From Melioribacter sp051488665 (lineage in GTDB: Bacteria > Bacteroidota > Ignavibacteria > Ignavibacteriales > Melioribacteraceae), in the NCBI RefSeq assembly GCF_051488665.1, contig NZ_JBPSEG010000001.1:450743-514742 (forward strand): DNA of 64,000 nt. The letters run 5' to 3'. The first letter of the stretch is position 1. Each line of letters begins with the position of its first letter. Under the pieces are notes generated by a model. It saw nothing but the letters and a program-made list of their open reading frames with translations. It made no database searches and was not told the origin of the DNA. The translations under genes and the position numbers were made by a program. Shown here one piece after another: positions 43,816-53,900 of the stretch.

Positions 43816-44316
43816 ATGAAGAAAATATTATTATTAATACTTGCTTTCTCTTCGGTCTCTTTTGCGCAACTGAAAATCGGTTATGTCGACAGTGAAGCAA
43901 TTATGAGCCAGTTACCCGAAGCTCAGGACGCTCAGAAAAAACTCGACGCAATAATCAAAGAATGGCAGGAAGAGTTAAACAAAATGGAAAAAGACTGGAA
44001 AACCAAATACGAAGATTACGAAAAACGGAAATTAATTCTGAGCGAACAAAAGCGAGTCGAAATTGAAAAAGAGTTGGTTCAGTTGGAAGAACAGATTTCC
44101 AAATTCAGACAGGAAAAATTCGGAGTGCGAGGCGAGCTTTTCCAGAAGAAAGAGGAACTCGACAAACCGATTCTAAACAGAATTTTCAATGCGATCGAAG
44201 AGGTGGCAAAGGAAAATGATTTCGACTTTATTTTCGACAAAAGCGGCGACATTATGTTTCTTTACGCCAAAGAAGAATACGACGTGACTAATCTCGTTTT
44301 AGAAAAATTAAAATAA
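43816..44316 (+). CDS. OmpH/Skp family periplasmic chaperone (copy 2)
   Basis: 166 residues, similar in every part to the preceding gene: signal peptide (ILLLILAFSSVSFAQ), LKIGYVDSEAIMSQLPEAQD, coiled coil, and DFDFIFDKSGDIMFLYAKEEYDVT. Tandem skp genes between bamA and the lpx genes are common in the Bacteroidetes/Chlorobi group. The two copies have diverged, so they may have distinct clients or form mixed trimers; that part is inference. Confidence 0.93.
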   Translation: MKKILLLILAFSSVSFAQLKIGYVDSEAIMSQLPEAQDAQKKLDAIIKEWQEELNKMEKDWKTKYEDYEKRKLILSEQKRVEIEKELVQLEEQISKFRQEKFGVRGELFQKKEELDKPILNRIFNAIEEVAKENDFDFIFDKSGDIMFLYAKEEYDVTNLVLEKLK

Positions 44317-44322
44317 ATCATT

Positions 44323-45378
44323 ATGAAAATAAAATTGAAAGACGCCGCCGACTTTGTCGGCGGCACTGTTATTGGCAATCCCGAACTGGAAATATCTAAC
44401 ATTGCCAAGATAGAAGAAGCCGGCGAAGGCGATCTTACTTTTCTCTACCTGCCAGCTTATGAAAAATTTCTCGAAACGACTAAAGCTTCGGCAGTGATCA
44501 TCAGTCCGAAATTCAAAAAAACCCGCTCTGATCTGAGCTACATCGAAATTGATAATCCGAACGTTGCAATACAAAAAATCATTTCGACTTTCTTAAAACC
44601 CGAAATTCATGTTCAGGGCGTCGATCCTTCGGCATCAGTCGACAGTACCGCCTTTCTCGGGAAAAATGTTACGCTCGGGAAAAATGTAGTGATTTCTTCC
44701 GGATGTAAAATCGGTGATAATTCCGTTATTCTTCATAACACGGTACTAATGGAAAATTCGACTGTCGGGAATAACTGCCTGATTTACCCGAACGTTACTA
44801 TCCGGGAAAATACTTCCATTGGCAACAATGTAATAATTCATTCGAATTCATGCATCGGTTCCGACGGATTCGGATACGTAATGAATCAAAAGCATGAATA
44901 CGAAAAGGTTCCTCAAATTGGAAACGTAGTTATTGAGGATGACGTGGAAATCGGTTCGAACGTTTCGATAGACAGAGCCGCCATCGGTTCCACTTTAATT
45001 AAAAAAGGAGTAAAGATAGATAATCTCGTTCAAATTGCTCACAATGTTCAAATCGGCGAGCACACAGCCATTGCCGCGCAAGCGGGCGTTTCCGGCAGCG
45101 CTAAAATCGGCAGACATTGTATGATTGCGGGACAATCCGGCTTTGTAGGACATATCGAAATTACGGACGGAGTAATTATCGGAGCGCAATCCGGAGTATC
45201 CAAATCGATAAAAAGACCCGGGAAATACAGAGGAACCCCCGCACAGGAAATGTCCGACCAGCTTCATATGGAAGCCCACATGAGAAACCTTCCGAAGTAT
45301 GCAGAAAAAATTAAGAAATTAGAAGAAAAAATTGCATTTTTGGAGAGTCAAATTTCAGAATTAACGAAAGGTAATTAA
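44323..45378 (+). CDS. lpxD: UDP-3-O-acylglucosamine N-acyltransferase
   Basis: 351 residues. The N-terminal uridine-binding part (LTFLYLPAYEKFL) is followed by hexapeptide repeats of a left-handed beta helix, including CIGSDGFGYVMNQKHEYEKV, SIDRAAIGSTLIKKGVKIDN and IAHNVQIGEHTAIAAQAGVS, which contain the catalytic His region. A C-terminal helix is present. It is the third step of lipid A synthesis. Its stop and the lpxC-fabZ start overlap as TAATG. Confidence 0.96.
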   Translation: MKIKLKDAADFVGGTVIGNPELEISNIAKIEEAGEGDLTFLYLPAYEKFLETTKASAVIISPKFKKTRSDLSYIEIDNPNVAIQKIISTFLKPEIHVQGVDPSASVDSTAFLGKNVTLGKNVVISSGCKIGDNSVILHNTVLMENSTVGNNCLIYPNVTIRENTSIGNNVIIHSNSCIGSDGFGYVMNQKHEYEKVPQIGNVVIEDDVEIGSNVSIDRAAIGSTLIKKGVKIDNLVQIAHNVQIGEHTAIAAQAGVSGSAKIGRHCMIAGQSGFVGHIEITDGVIIGAQSGVSKSIKRPGKYRGTPAQEMSDQLHMEAHMRNLPKYAEKIKKLEEKIAFLESQISELTKGN

Positions 45379-46793
45379 TGCTCGAACTCCAACGCACTAT
45401 CGCAAAACCCGTTTCGCTTTCCGGTACGGGACTTCACACGGGAACTTCATGCACCATTACTTTCAAACCTGCGCCTGAAAACCACGGTATTAAATTTGTA
45501 AGAGTAGACCTCGGAGGGAATCCGGAAATTCCGGCTACCGTCGACTATGTGGTCGACCTTTCGAGAGGAACCACTTTGGCGGTAGGCGAAGCAAAAGTGC
45601 ATACGGTAGAACACGTTCTGGCTGCAATCGTAGGTCTTCAAATCGACAATATTATTATCGAAATAGACGGCATAGAACCTCCTGTCGGAGACGGCAGCGC
45701 AATGCCGTTCGTAGAAAAATTATTGGAAGCGGGCTTTGTCACTCAGGACACTCCGAAAGATTACCTGGTCATAGATCAGGAAGTTATGTATCATGACGAA
45801 GAAAACGGAATTGATATAGTCGCTCTGCCTTTAAACGATTACCGCATTACCATTATGGTCGATTATCAAAATCCCGCTTTAGGCAGTCAGCATACAGGCA
45901 TGTTCAATCTGGAAAAAGAATTCGTAAAAGAATTTGCTCCCGCGCGCACCTTCTGCTTTTTGAGCGAAGTCGAAATGTTAGCCGATCAGGGATTGATCAA
46001 AGGCGGAAATATCGACAACGCCGTTGTAATCGTCGATCACGATCTGGACGACGAAGGCCTTAATCGACTCAAAGGTAAACTTAAGCTGCCGGAAGATGTA
46101 TCGGTTACGCACGAAGGATTTCTTTCACACAATAAATTACGATTCAAGAACGAGCCCGTTCGTCATAAACTTCTCGATATGCTGGGCGACCTTGCTCTAA
46201 TCGGTGCGCCGATTAAAGCGCAGATACTTGCTGCCCGTCCGGGTCACAGAGCCAATGTAGAATTCGCAAAAAAGATACGGGCACTCTATCAACAAAAAAA
46301 ACTCGTAAAAAAATATCAGTTCGTAAAAAAAGAAGGCGTGGTTTTCGACGCCAATGCAATTCAACGCATCCTGCCACACCGATATCCATTCCTTCTGGTC
46401 GACAAAATCATCGATCTCGAACTCGATAAAAGAGTAGTCGGCGTAAAATCGGTTACGATCAACGAGCCTTTCTTCCAGGGTCATTTCCCCGGGCAACCGA
46501 TTATGCCGGGCGTTTTGATTGTCGAAGCAATGGCTCAGGTAAGCGGAATTATGGTGCTCAATTCTTTCATCGATCCCGACAATCATCTGGTTTATTTTAT
46601 GAGCATTAACAACGCAAAGTTCAGAAAACCCGTTGTTCCGGGCGACCAGCTTGTTATGGAAGCCGAACTGATATCCAAGAAGTCGAAATACTTTTCCATT
46701 AAAGCGGCTGCCTACGTCGACGGCACACTAGTAGCCGAAGCCGAATTTATGGGAGCTATTATCGACAAAGAAAACAAAAAACAAGATTCATAA
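45378..46793 (+). CDS. lpxC-fabZ: Fused UDP-3-O-acyl-GlcNAc deacetylase / 3-hydroxyacyl-ACP dehydratase
   Basis: 471 residues with two enzymes. Residues ~1-310 are LpxC: SGTGLHTGTSCTITF, zinc ligands in VHTVEHVLAAIVG and RHKLLDMLGDLAL, and ARTFCFLSEVE. Residues ~325-471 are FabZ: LPHRYPFLLVDKI with the catalytic His, then GHFPGQPIMPGVLIVEAMAQ with the catalytic Glu, and AKFRKPVVPGDQL. The single chain couples the committed lipid A step to fatty acid elongation. The fusion is known in Bacteroidetes/Chlorobi relatives and supports the placement of the organism. Confidence 0.97.
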   Translation: MLELQRTIAKPVSLSGTGLHTGTSCTITFKPAPENHGIKFVRVDLGGNPEIPATVDYVVDLSRGTTLAVGEAKVHTVEHVLAAIVGLQIDNIIIEIDGIEPPVGDGSAMPFVEKLLEAGFVTQDTPKDYLVIDQEVMYHDEENGIDIVALPLNDYRITIMVDYQNPALGSQHTGMFNLEKEFVKEFAPARTFCFLSEVEMLADQGLIKGGNIDNAVVIVDHDLDDEGLNRLKGKLKLPEDVSVTHEGFLSHNKLRFKNEPVRHKLLDMLGDLALIGAPIKAQILAARPGHRANVEFAKKIRALYQQKKLVKKYQFVKKEGVVFDANAIQRILPHRYPFLLVDKIIDLELDKRVVGVKSVTINEPFFQGHFPGQPIMPGVLIVEAMAQVSGIMVLNSFIDPDNHLVYFMSINNAKFRKPVVPGDQLVMEAELISKKSKYFSIKAAAYVDGTLVAEAEFMGAIIDKENKKQDS

Positions 46794-46798
46794 ATTTT

Positions 46799-47578
46799 AT
46801 GCCAACAACCATTCATCCTACTGCCATTGTCAGTCCGAAAGCTAAAATCGGCTCCAATGTAAGCGTCGGTCCTTTTGCAGTAATCGAAGACGACGTAGTA
46901 ATCGGCGACGATTCGATAATCGGACAAAACGCATGCATCTACAACGGAGCAAGAATCGGCGACAGAGTTAAAATCTTTCAGGGCGCATCCGTATCCAATT
47001 TACCTCAGGATTTGAAATACAACGGAGAAGAAACTTATCTTTTTATCGGCGACGATACCGTAGTGCGCGAATTTGCAACGCTCCACAAAGGCACTACAGC
47101 CACGGGTAAAACGGTAATCGGTCAGAATTGCTTATTGATGGCATACACTCACGTAGCGCACGACTGCATTATAGGAAACAAAGTAATTTGTTCAAACGGC
47201 GTTCAGATAGCCGGTCACGTTACTATCGAAGACAATGTTATAATTGGCGGATTGAGCGCCGTCCATCAATTCGGTAAAATCGGTCAACATGCAATGGTAG
47301 GCGGCGGTTCGATGGTCAATATGGATGTGCCGCCTTACGTAATGACCAGCGGTTATCCTGCTCGATATATGGGTCTCAATATTGTCGGTTTACGCCGAAG
47401 GAATTTTTCGAACGACTCTATCAACGCCATTAAGGAAGCTTACAGAATACTCTATTTGTCGGGGCTTACGTTTCGTAACGCTCTCGATAAATTGAAATCC
47501 GAATTCCAATCCAACGAATTCGTAGAATCGATTGTCAAATTCATCGAAACTTCCGAGCGTGGAATATTGCGAAGATGA
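46799..47578 (+). CDS. lpxA: Acyl-ACP-UDP-N-acetylglucosamine O-acyltransferase
   Basis: 259 residues of left-handed beta helix repeats beginning TIHPTAIVSPKAKIGSNVSV. The catalytic His is in LMAYTHVAHDCIIG, followed by IGGLSAVHQFGKIG, GGGSMVNMDVPPYV and NIVGLRRRNFS, the typical LpxA C-terminal helical domain. It is the first step of lipid A synthesis. It is 5 bases downstream of lpxC-fabZ and overlaps lipM by four bases. Confidence 0.96.
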   Translation: MPTTIHPTAIVSPKAKIGSNVSVGPFAVIEDDVVIGDDSIIGQNACIYNGARIGDRVKIFQGASVSNLPQDLKYNGEETYLFIGDDTVVREFATLHKGTTATGKTVIGQNCLLMAYTHVAHDCIIGNKVICSNGVQIAGHVTIEDNVIIGGLSAVHQFGKIGQHAMVGGGSMVNMDVPPYVMTSGYPARYMGLNIVGLRRRNFSNDSINAIKEAYRILYLSGLTFRNALDKLKSEFQSNEFVESIVKFIETSERGILRR

Positions 47579-48342
47579 AGTGGCATTTGATTGAATACGG
47601 CGTTCAAACGGGCAAAGAAAATATGGACATCGATATTTCCCTTGCCAAGTCATGCGGTACTGACGAAGCATACTTCAGACTCTACGGCTGGAATCCTTAT
47701 TGCATATCGCTCGGCGCCAATCAGAAATTCGAAGATATCGATACGGAAAAAACTTCGAAAGAATCGATTGATATAGTGCGAAGACCGACGGGAGGAAGAG
47801 CTATTTTGCACGCGGAAGAAATTACATATTCGGTAATAATTCCTTATTCGCACGAATTGACTCCGAAGAAAATTTACAAAGCGGTTTCCCTCGCTCTTAT
47901 TGAAGGACTCAAATTGTACGATCCGGTTTTGGAGGAGCTATCGCTCGAAGATGAAAATCCTCACTTCCCTACGCTGCTTAAAGAGCCGGGAGGCGTTCTT
48001 TGCTTTGGCAGCTCGGCAAAAAACGAGATTAAATTCCGCGGGAAAAAAATTGTAGGAAGCGCTCAACGAAAAATGGATAAAGTGATATTGCAGCACGGCT
48101 CCATTTTGTGCGGGCGGTTTCACCGCAGACTTCCCGAGTTTGTAGCCGTTGACGATCCGACGCGTAAAGCGCTATCGAAAGAAATGGACGATAAGACCAT
48201 CGAAATTGAATCGATCACTAATACTAAAACGGATTACGACAGGCTAAGCGAATGTCTTAAAGAAGGTTTTTCAAAATTCTGGAAAATTAATTTTGAAACC
48301 GTAAAAAATTCTAAAAGCGCGTTTTCATTCCAACAATCATAA
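47575..48342 (+). CDS. LipM-like octanoyltransferase (lipoate/biotin ligase fold)
   Basis: 255 residues of the BPL/LplA fold. IVRRPTGGRAILHAEEITYS is the substrate motif, and GKKIVGSAQRKMDKVILQHG carries the conserved Lys. A Cys in GVLCFGSSAKNEI sits where LipM of Bacillus has its catalytic thiol, favouring octanoyltransferase LipM over lipoate ligase LplA. No C-terminal LplA accessory domain is present. It probably moves octanoate from ACP to lipoyl domains. It is coupled to lpxA (ATGA), so it draws on the same acyl-ACP pool. Confidence 0.8.
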   Translation: MKWHLIEYGVQTGKENMDIDISLAKSCGTDEAYFRLYGWNPYCISLGANQKFEDIDTEKTSKESIDIVRRPTGGRAILHAEEITYSVIIPYSHELTPKKIYKAVSLALIEGLKLYDPVLEELSLEDENPHFPTLLKEPGGVLCFGSSAKNEIKFRGKKIVGSAQRKMDKVILQHGSILCGRFHRRLPEFVAVDDPTRKALSKEMDDKTIEIESITNTKTDYDRLSECLKEGFSKFWKINFETVKNSKSAFSFQQS

Positions 48343-48384
48343 TATTATTTTTCCATTCGTAATTTTCGTAAATTCCATGCGACT

Positions 48385-49443
48385 ATGAAAAAAATAATTG
48401 TATACTTTCTTTTTTGCGTACCGATTATCGTCGCTCAGTCAAACGGCAACGAATTCGATTTTTTTTTAAAAGGCGCTAATATTACCGATATCCATAAAGA
48501 CGGACAGGATTTATGGGTAACTACAAACGGAAGCGGCATCTTTTTATTCCATAACGGTCAATGGCAACATTTTTCTACATCCAAAGGGAACATTCAACAC
48601 GACTACTTTTTTTGCGTAACATCGAATAAAGATTACGTATGGGCTGGTTCGATAGACGGATTGTTCACTTACGACAAGAGAAGAAAAAATTGGTCGAAAA
48701 GAAAATTCGGACTCGGCGGACAATTGGCAAACTGGATACGCTCGATCGAATACGATCCGTACGCAAATGTCGTTTGGATCGGCAGGTTCAAATATCTTAC
48801 AAAGTACGACTTGAAAACGCGACGATATACGGATTACGATTTGACTGTCGGGGGCAACAATCAATCGAATACTATTAAAACAATAAAAGTCGAAGGCGAT
48901 TCTCTTGTCTGGTTCGGAACTGAAGCGGGTTTGCACAGATACGACAAATCGAAAGACCTGAACGATCCTTCGGCAATTACATTTTTCGACAACAGGTATA
49001 ACTATTTCAACGGCGAAGGCGAACAAATATCGATATCCTCTATTCTATCCGAACGAAATTATCTTTGGATAGGGCTCGACGAATTTATAACCGAAGAACG
49101 CCCCGAATTCAACACGGGCGGATTGTTCCGATACGACAGAATCAACGACTGGCTCCGGTTCGACGTTACAAACGGACTGACGGGAAACGGCGTTTACGAC
49201 CTTGCGTTGATTGGCAATTACATTTGCGCCTCGCTTTATCAGTTCGGAGTTCAAACAAAAGAGCCCTACGGCAGGGGACTTGTGTTAATCAACAGATTAA
49301 ACAATCGGATAACTCCACTACGCGACGAGAGGATTCCCTCAACCGTAAATAAATTGTTTTTCGACGGCAGCTATTTATGGCTGGGAACCGACGACGGTTT
49401 GATTAGAATAAATTTCATTAACGAATTAGCGCAATGGAAATAG
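48385..49443 (+). CDS. Exported two-component-regulator-type propeller protein
   Basis: 352 residues with a signal peptide (IIVYFLFCVPIIVAQ) and repeated propeller blades: DLWVTTNGSGIFLF, YVWAGSIDGLFTYD, VVWIGRFKYLTKYD, LVWFGTEAGLHRYD, YLWIGLDEFITEE and YLWLGTDDGLIRIN. There is no kinase, sorting or membrane domain after the propeller, and the chain ends soon after the last blade. It is probably a periplasmic or surface sensor/scaffold. It is the odd member of a run of LPS genes, 42 bases after lipM and a few bases before rfaE1. Confidence 0.8.
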   Translation: MKKIIVYFLFCVPIIVAQSNGNEFDFFLKGANITDIHKDGQDLWVTTNGSGIFLFHNGQWQHFSTSKGNIQHDYFFCVTSNKDYVWAGSIDGLFTYDKRRKNWSKRKFGLGGQLANWIRSIEYDPYANVVWIGRFKYLTKYDLKTRRYTDYDLTVGGNNQSNTIKTIKVEGDSLVWFGTEAGLHRYDKSKDLNDPSAITFFDNRYNYFNGEGEQISISSILSERNYLWIGLDEFITEERPEFNTGGLFRYDRINDWLRFDVTNGLTGNGVYDLALIGNYICASLYQFGVQTKEPYGRGLVLINRLNNRITPLRDERIPSTVNKLFFDGSYLWLGTDDGLIRINFINELAQWK

Positions 49444-49453
49444 GAGATTGATA

Positions 49454-50452
49454 ATGCTAAATATTTCTTACAAAAAACTATTGTCCTTGAAAGAAAAATT
49501 CAGAAACAAAAGAATTGCGGTTATCGGCGATATGATGCTCGACAGTTATTACAAAGGAAAGGTCAGCAGAATATCACCGGAAGCTCCGGTGCCTGTAGTC
49601 GAAGTTGACAACGAATTTTCGAGATTCGGCGGCGCATTAAACGTTGCATACAATATTTTAACGCTCGGCGGTACGCCTCTGCCTATTGGGATAATCGGCA
49701 ACGACGCGGAAGGCAAACTCCTCAAAAAATTGATGAGGGATACAGGTATTACCGACGAAGCCATTTTTATCGACAAATCAAGACCGACTACGTCCAAAAC
49801 GAGAGTGATCGCTCACAGTCAGCAAGTAGTGCGCGTCGATAAAGAATCGACCGCTCCCCTTTCGAAATCGATGGAAAAAAAAATTATCGATTATCTCAAA
49901 CACGACTTTTCGAACATCGACGCCATAATTCTGCAGGATTATAATAAAGGCGTGCTTACGCGGAATCTTATTAAAGAAGTGATAAGCAAAGCAAACGAAG
50001 AGAACAAAATCATAACAGTAGACCCTAAATTCAATAATTTCTTTGAATATAAAAACGTTACTGTCTTTAAACCAAACAGAAAAGAAACCGAAGACGCATT
50101 GAGCATGAAGCTCCAAAGCGACGACGATATTTCAAAAGCCGGCGAAAAACTTCTCCATAATTTAAATGCTCGTTATATTTTATTAACTTTAGGCGAAGCG
50201 GGTATTGCGTTGTTTGAAAAAGGAAAACCCGAGAAACGTGTTCCTACCAAAGCGCGGAAGGTGGCGGATGTTTCCGGAGCAGGCGATACCGTAATATCGA
50301 CAATTACTATTGCGCTGGCAGCGGGGGTCGATATTTACAACGCGGCTTATCTGGCAAATTATGCCGGCGGCATCGTATGTCAGGAAGTCGGTATCGTTCC
50401 GATAAACATTGATGATTTGATTAACGCAGTTAAGGAAGAATTGAAAAAATGA
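49454..50452 (+). CDS. rfaE1: D-glycero-beta-D-manno-heptose-7-phosphate kinase
   Basis: PfkB-type sugar kinase of about 332 residues: IAVIGDMMLDSYYKGKVSRI, ISPEAPVPVVEVD, FGGALNVAYNI, and the late VADVSGAGDTVISTI anion-hole/catalytic Asp motif. It makes heptose-1,7-bisphosphate for ADP-heptose and LPS core. The ATG at 49454 is 7 bases after AGGAG; an upstream TTG at 49448 is less likely. It is separate from the adenylyltransferase, unlike fused HldE of enterics, and overlaps it by four bases. Confidence 0.94.
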   Translation: MLNISYKKLLSLKEKFRNKRIAVIGDMMLDSYYKGKVSRISPEAPVPVVEVDNEFSRFGGALNVAYNILTLGGTPLPIGIIGNDAEGKLLKKLMRDTGITDEAIFIDKSRPTTSKTRVIAHSQQVVRVDKESTAPLSKSMEKKIIDYLKHDFSNIDAIILQDYNKGVLTRNLIKEVISKANEENKIITVDPKFNNFFEYKNVTVFKPNRKETEDALSMKLQSDDDISKAGEKLLHNLNARYILLTLGEAGIALFEKGKPEKRVPTKARKVADVSGAGDTVISTITIALAAGVDIYNAAYLANYAGGIVCQEVGIVPINIDDLINAVKEELKK

Positions 50453-50925
50453 GCATAATTTTATCGCACGAAGAACTTATAAAAATAAGAGAGCAACTGG
50501 CGGCTCAGAACAAAAAAGTTGTATTCACAAACGGATGTTTCGATATAATTCACGCCGGTCATGTCGATTATTTAATTAAATCAAAACGGCTCGGCGATGT
50601 TTTGATTGTCGCCGTCAACTCGGACGAATCCGTCAGAAGAATTAAAGGCGAAAAAAGACCGATACTTAAGCAGGAAGAGAGAACTTTTATAGTTTCGAAT
50701 CTAAAACCCGTCGATTATGTGACGGTTTTTGAAGAAGACACTCCATACGAAATAATAAAAAAACTTGTGCCGGATATTCTGGTTAAAGGAGCGGATTGGT
50801 CAAAGGATAAAATCGTAGGCGCCGATATAGTGGAAAGCAGAGGCGGTAAAGTTGAAACTATCGAGTTCGTCAACATTCAATCTACATCGAACATAATTAA
50901 TACTATTTTAGATCGGTATAAATAA
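50449..50925 (+). CDS. rfaE2: D-glycero-beta-D-manno-heptose 1-phosphate adenylyltransferase
   Basis: 158 residues of the nucleotidyltransferase superfamily: VVFTNGCFDIIHAGHVDYL with the HxGH motif, VAVNSDESVRRIKGEKRPI, and ILVKGADWSKDKIVGADIV. It adds AMP to heptose-1-phosphate, completing ADP-heptose with the preceding kinase. Its stop overlaps the tamB-like gene start as TAATG. Confidence 0.95.
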   Translation: MSIILSHEELIKIREQLAAQNKKVVFTNGCFDIIHAGHVDYLIKSKRLGDVLIVAVNSDESVRRIKGEKRPILKQEERTFIVSNLKPVDYVTVFEEDTPYEIIKKLVPDILVKGADWSKDKIVGADIVESRGGKVETIEFVNIQSTSNIINTILDRYK

Positions 50926-53900
50926 TGCCGGCTGAAAAGAACAAATCGAAAAAGTCTTTGTTCAGAAAGATTGTAAATTTTTTTATTGCCGCGGCGTTGT
51001 TTATCGTCGGATTGATTGTTCTTTTCATCGGTTTTTCGCAGACCCGCACATTCCGGGATTACCTCAAGAACAGTCTAATTAAAATTGTCAGTACGAATAC
51101 CGACGCAAAATTATCGATCGAGAACATTGAAGGCACAATTTTAACTTCCGTATTTATTAACAAACCTCTCTTGACCGTCGACAGGGATACGATTTTGTAT
51201 GCGGACAAATTAATAATCAAAACTAGTCCGTTGCAACTATTGCTGAAAAGAATATACATAAGAGAACTGGAGTTAAACAACGCATCTGTCAATCTTTTAC
51301 AGAACGAAAACGGCGACTGGAATTATTCGGCTCTCTTCAAACCGAAAGAGAAAGAAGACACTGCTTCGTCCGAATTTACATTTAAAATAATCGCGCCCAA
51401 AATAAGTCTTGTAAACGTCAATTTCAGAATGCAGAAATACGACCGCCGGGATTCGAATCTTGATTATAAACTATTTAACGCGGACGACATAAGAATTTCG
51501 AATATATATCTGAACGCCGAGGCGTTTCTTTCCCCTTCGGACAAAGCTTATATGCTCAACTTAAAGTCGATGTCGTTGAAGAGCAATTTCAATAATTTTA
51601 TGATAAATAATCTGAGCGGCATATTCGAAGTCACGAGTAAATACGCTTCTGTGACCAATTTAAATCTCGTTACGGAACGTTCCGATATTTCCATCAGCGC
51701 GCGTCTCGACAGTCTGAATATTTTCAGCCACTTTAATCTGGAGGATTTCGAATCGTATCCCGTCGAGCTGAAAGCGGATATAAAAGCATTTGACTTCGAC
51801 GATCTTTCGTCGTTTATCAAAAGCACGGAAATACTAAAAGGCAAACCGTCGCTCGCGCTCGATGCAAAAGGAAAATTCGGCAACATCAGAATTGATAATC
51901 TTTCACTCAATTATTCGGACACGGAATTAAATCTCAGCGGATACCTCAGAAACTTACACCGCCCTTCGGAATTATATATCGATGCAAACATCAAGAATTC
52001 CAATGTAGCTTATGAAAACGTCTTGAAACTGCTTCCCTCTCTGAATCTTCCCCGATTTAATAAACTCAAGCTTTCGAATCTGAATATCGATTATCACGGC
52101 TACCCGACAAATTTCGAAGCCAAACTGGCGGCAGAGACAGGCAAGAATCAAAGACTCGATCTCGACTGCGCCTTGAATCTGAATAAATCTCCCGTGGAAT
52201 ACAATATTAATTTTATTTCAAAGAACCTCAACCTTCAGCCCGTAATAAATATTCCTACTCGTATAAACGGCAAAGGAGTAATAACAGGCTCTTCTTTCAA
52301 TCTGAAGGATCTCAATACAGTACTAAAATTGGAGGGGAGCGACTCGGATATCAATAACATTCCGGTATCCGAATTCAAAATCAATTCAACGGCGTCCGAC
52401 GGAGAAATCGAGCTCGACGCATCAGCCTCGGGAGCGGCGGCGCGGCTCGATATCAAAGGCAATCTTACATTCCTTCCCGAATTCGTACCCCGTTACTTTT
52501 TAGTCGGAAGACTGAACAATCTTGACTTATCTAAATTTAACGACGACGAGAACTACAAAAGCGACCTCAATTTTTATTTCAAAGCCGACGGGATGAATTT
52601 TAATCCGGACAGTATAACCGGCACATTCTCGTTCGGAATCGATTCTTCTTCGATCAATAATAAGTTCATCGATTATGCCAATCTGGATTTGAAACTTGTC
52701 AACAGAAAGGATTACCGCGCAATAAATATCAACTCGGATTTGCTGGATTTTAATATCGAAGGTAATTTTTCGCTGAACGACGCCATTGCGCTGGTAAATT
52801 ATCAAACGAACACAATTATAAAAGTCTTCAGGGAAAAAATTGAGAACGTCAACCCCATAAATATTGTCTACGGAAAAGAAGTTACGGATTCGGCGGTAAT
52901 TGAATTGCCCGATGTGATCAAAAAAGATATTGAATTCGATTTTAATTTTACATTCAAGAATTTCGAAATTGTAGCAGCGCTCATAGGCAAGGAAAATCTC
53001 GACATTTCCGGAACGGGTTACGGCGCAGTAAAAAACAAGTCCCCGAATTTTTCCATCAACACGTCGATGAATCTCGATTATATCATTCTTCTGGACAAAG
53101 AATCTACTATCTATCTCTCTGATGTCGAAGCCGATATTAACTTCATCAGAAATAATTATTACAATTCTTTCGATAAATTATTCGGCATAGCTTCGTTTTC
53201 TTCGAAAAGATTCTACAGCGGGACGAATGTCGAAAATATTACGGCCGACCTCGTATTCAACCAGAGCAAATTGTTTTATAACTTATCTGCCGACATAGAG
53301 GACTACGCTTCGACCCATGCCGAAGGCTACCTTACTACGTCTCCCGCAGCCAAATACTTCAATATCAGCAGCCTTATGATCCGGTATAAAGATATCGAAT
53401 GGAAAAGCAAAGACACAATCCGGGCAGTTTACGACGATAAAAATTTTCGTTTTGAAGATCTGAATTTATGGAGCGACACTACATACCTGACCGCTTCGGG
53501 ATACATCGACAACGAACGCAATCAGAATATATCGATAGAGCTTAATAAGCTTTCGGGGAAAATAACGAGCGCTTATTTTCTCGGAGGCGAAGACCCGCTT
53601 CTTGACATCAACTGTAATTTGAACGCAGATATCAGGGGCTCTCTTAATTCCCCTTTAATCGAATCGAAAATTGATCTTAAATCGATTTACTATTCCGGTT
53701 ACAATCTCGGCAAGATGGAAGGCAAATTGAATTACGGGAATAAAATTATAAACGCCGATTTTATATTTATGGATTCTACATACAATTATAACAAGCCCGT
53801 AATGACTATTAAAGGGACTATTCCATACGATCTTGCATTCACCGAAGTAGACGAAAGAGCGCCGGCGAATAAGGAAATGGAGATAAATATTTACTCCGAT

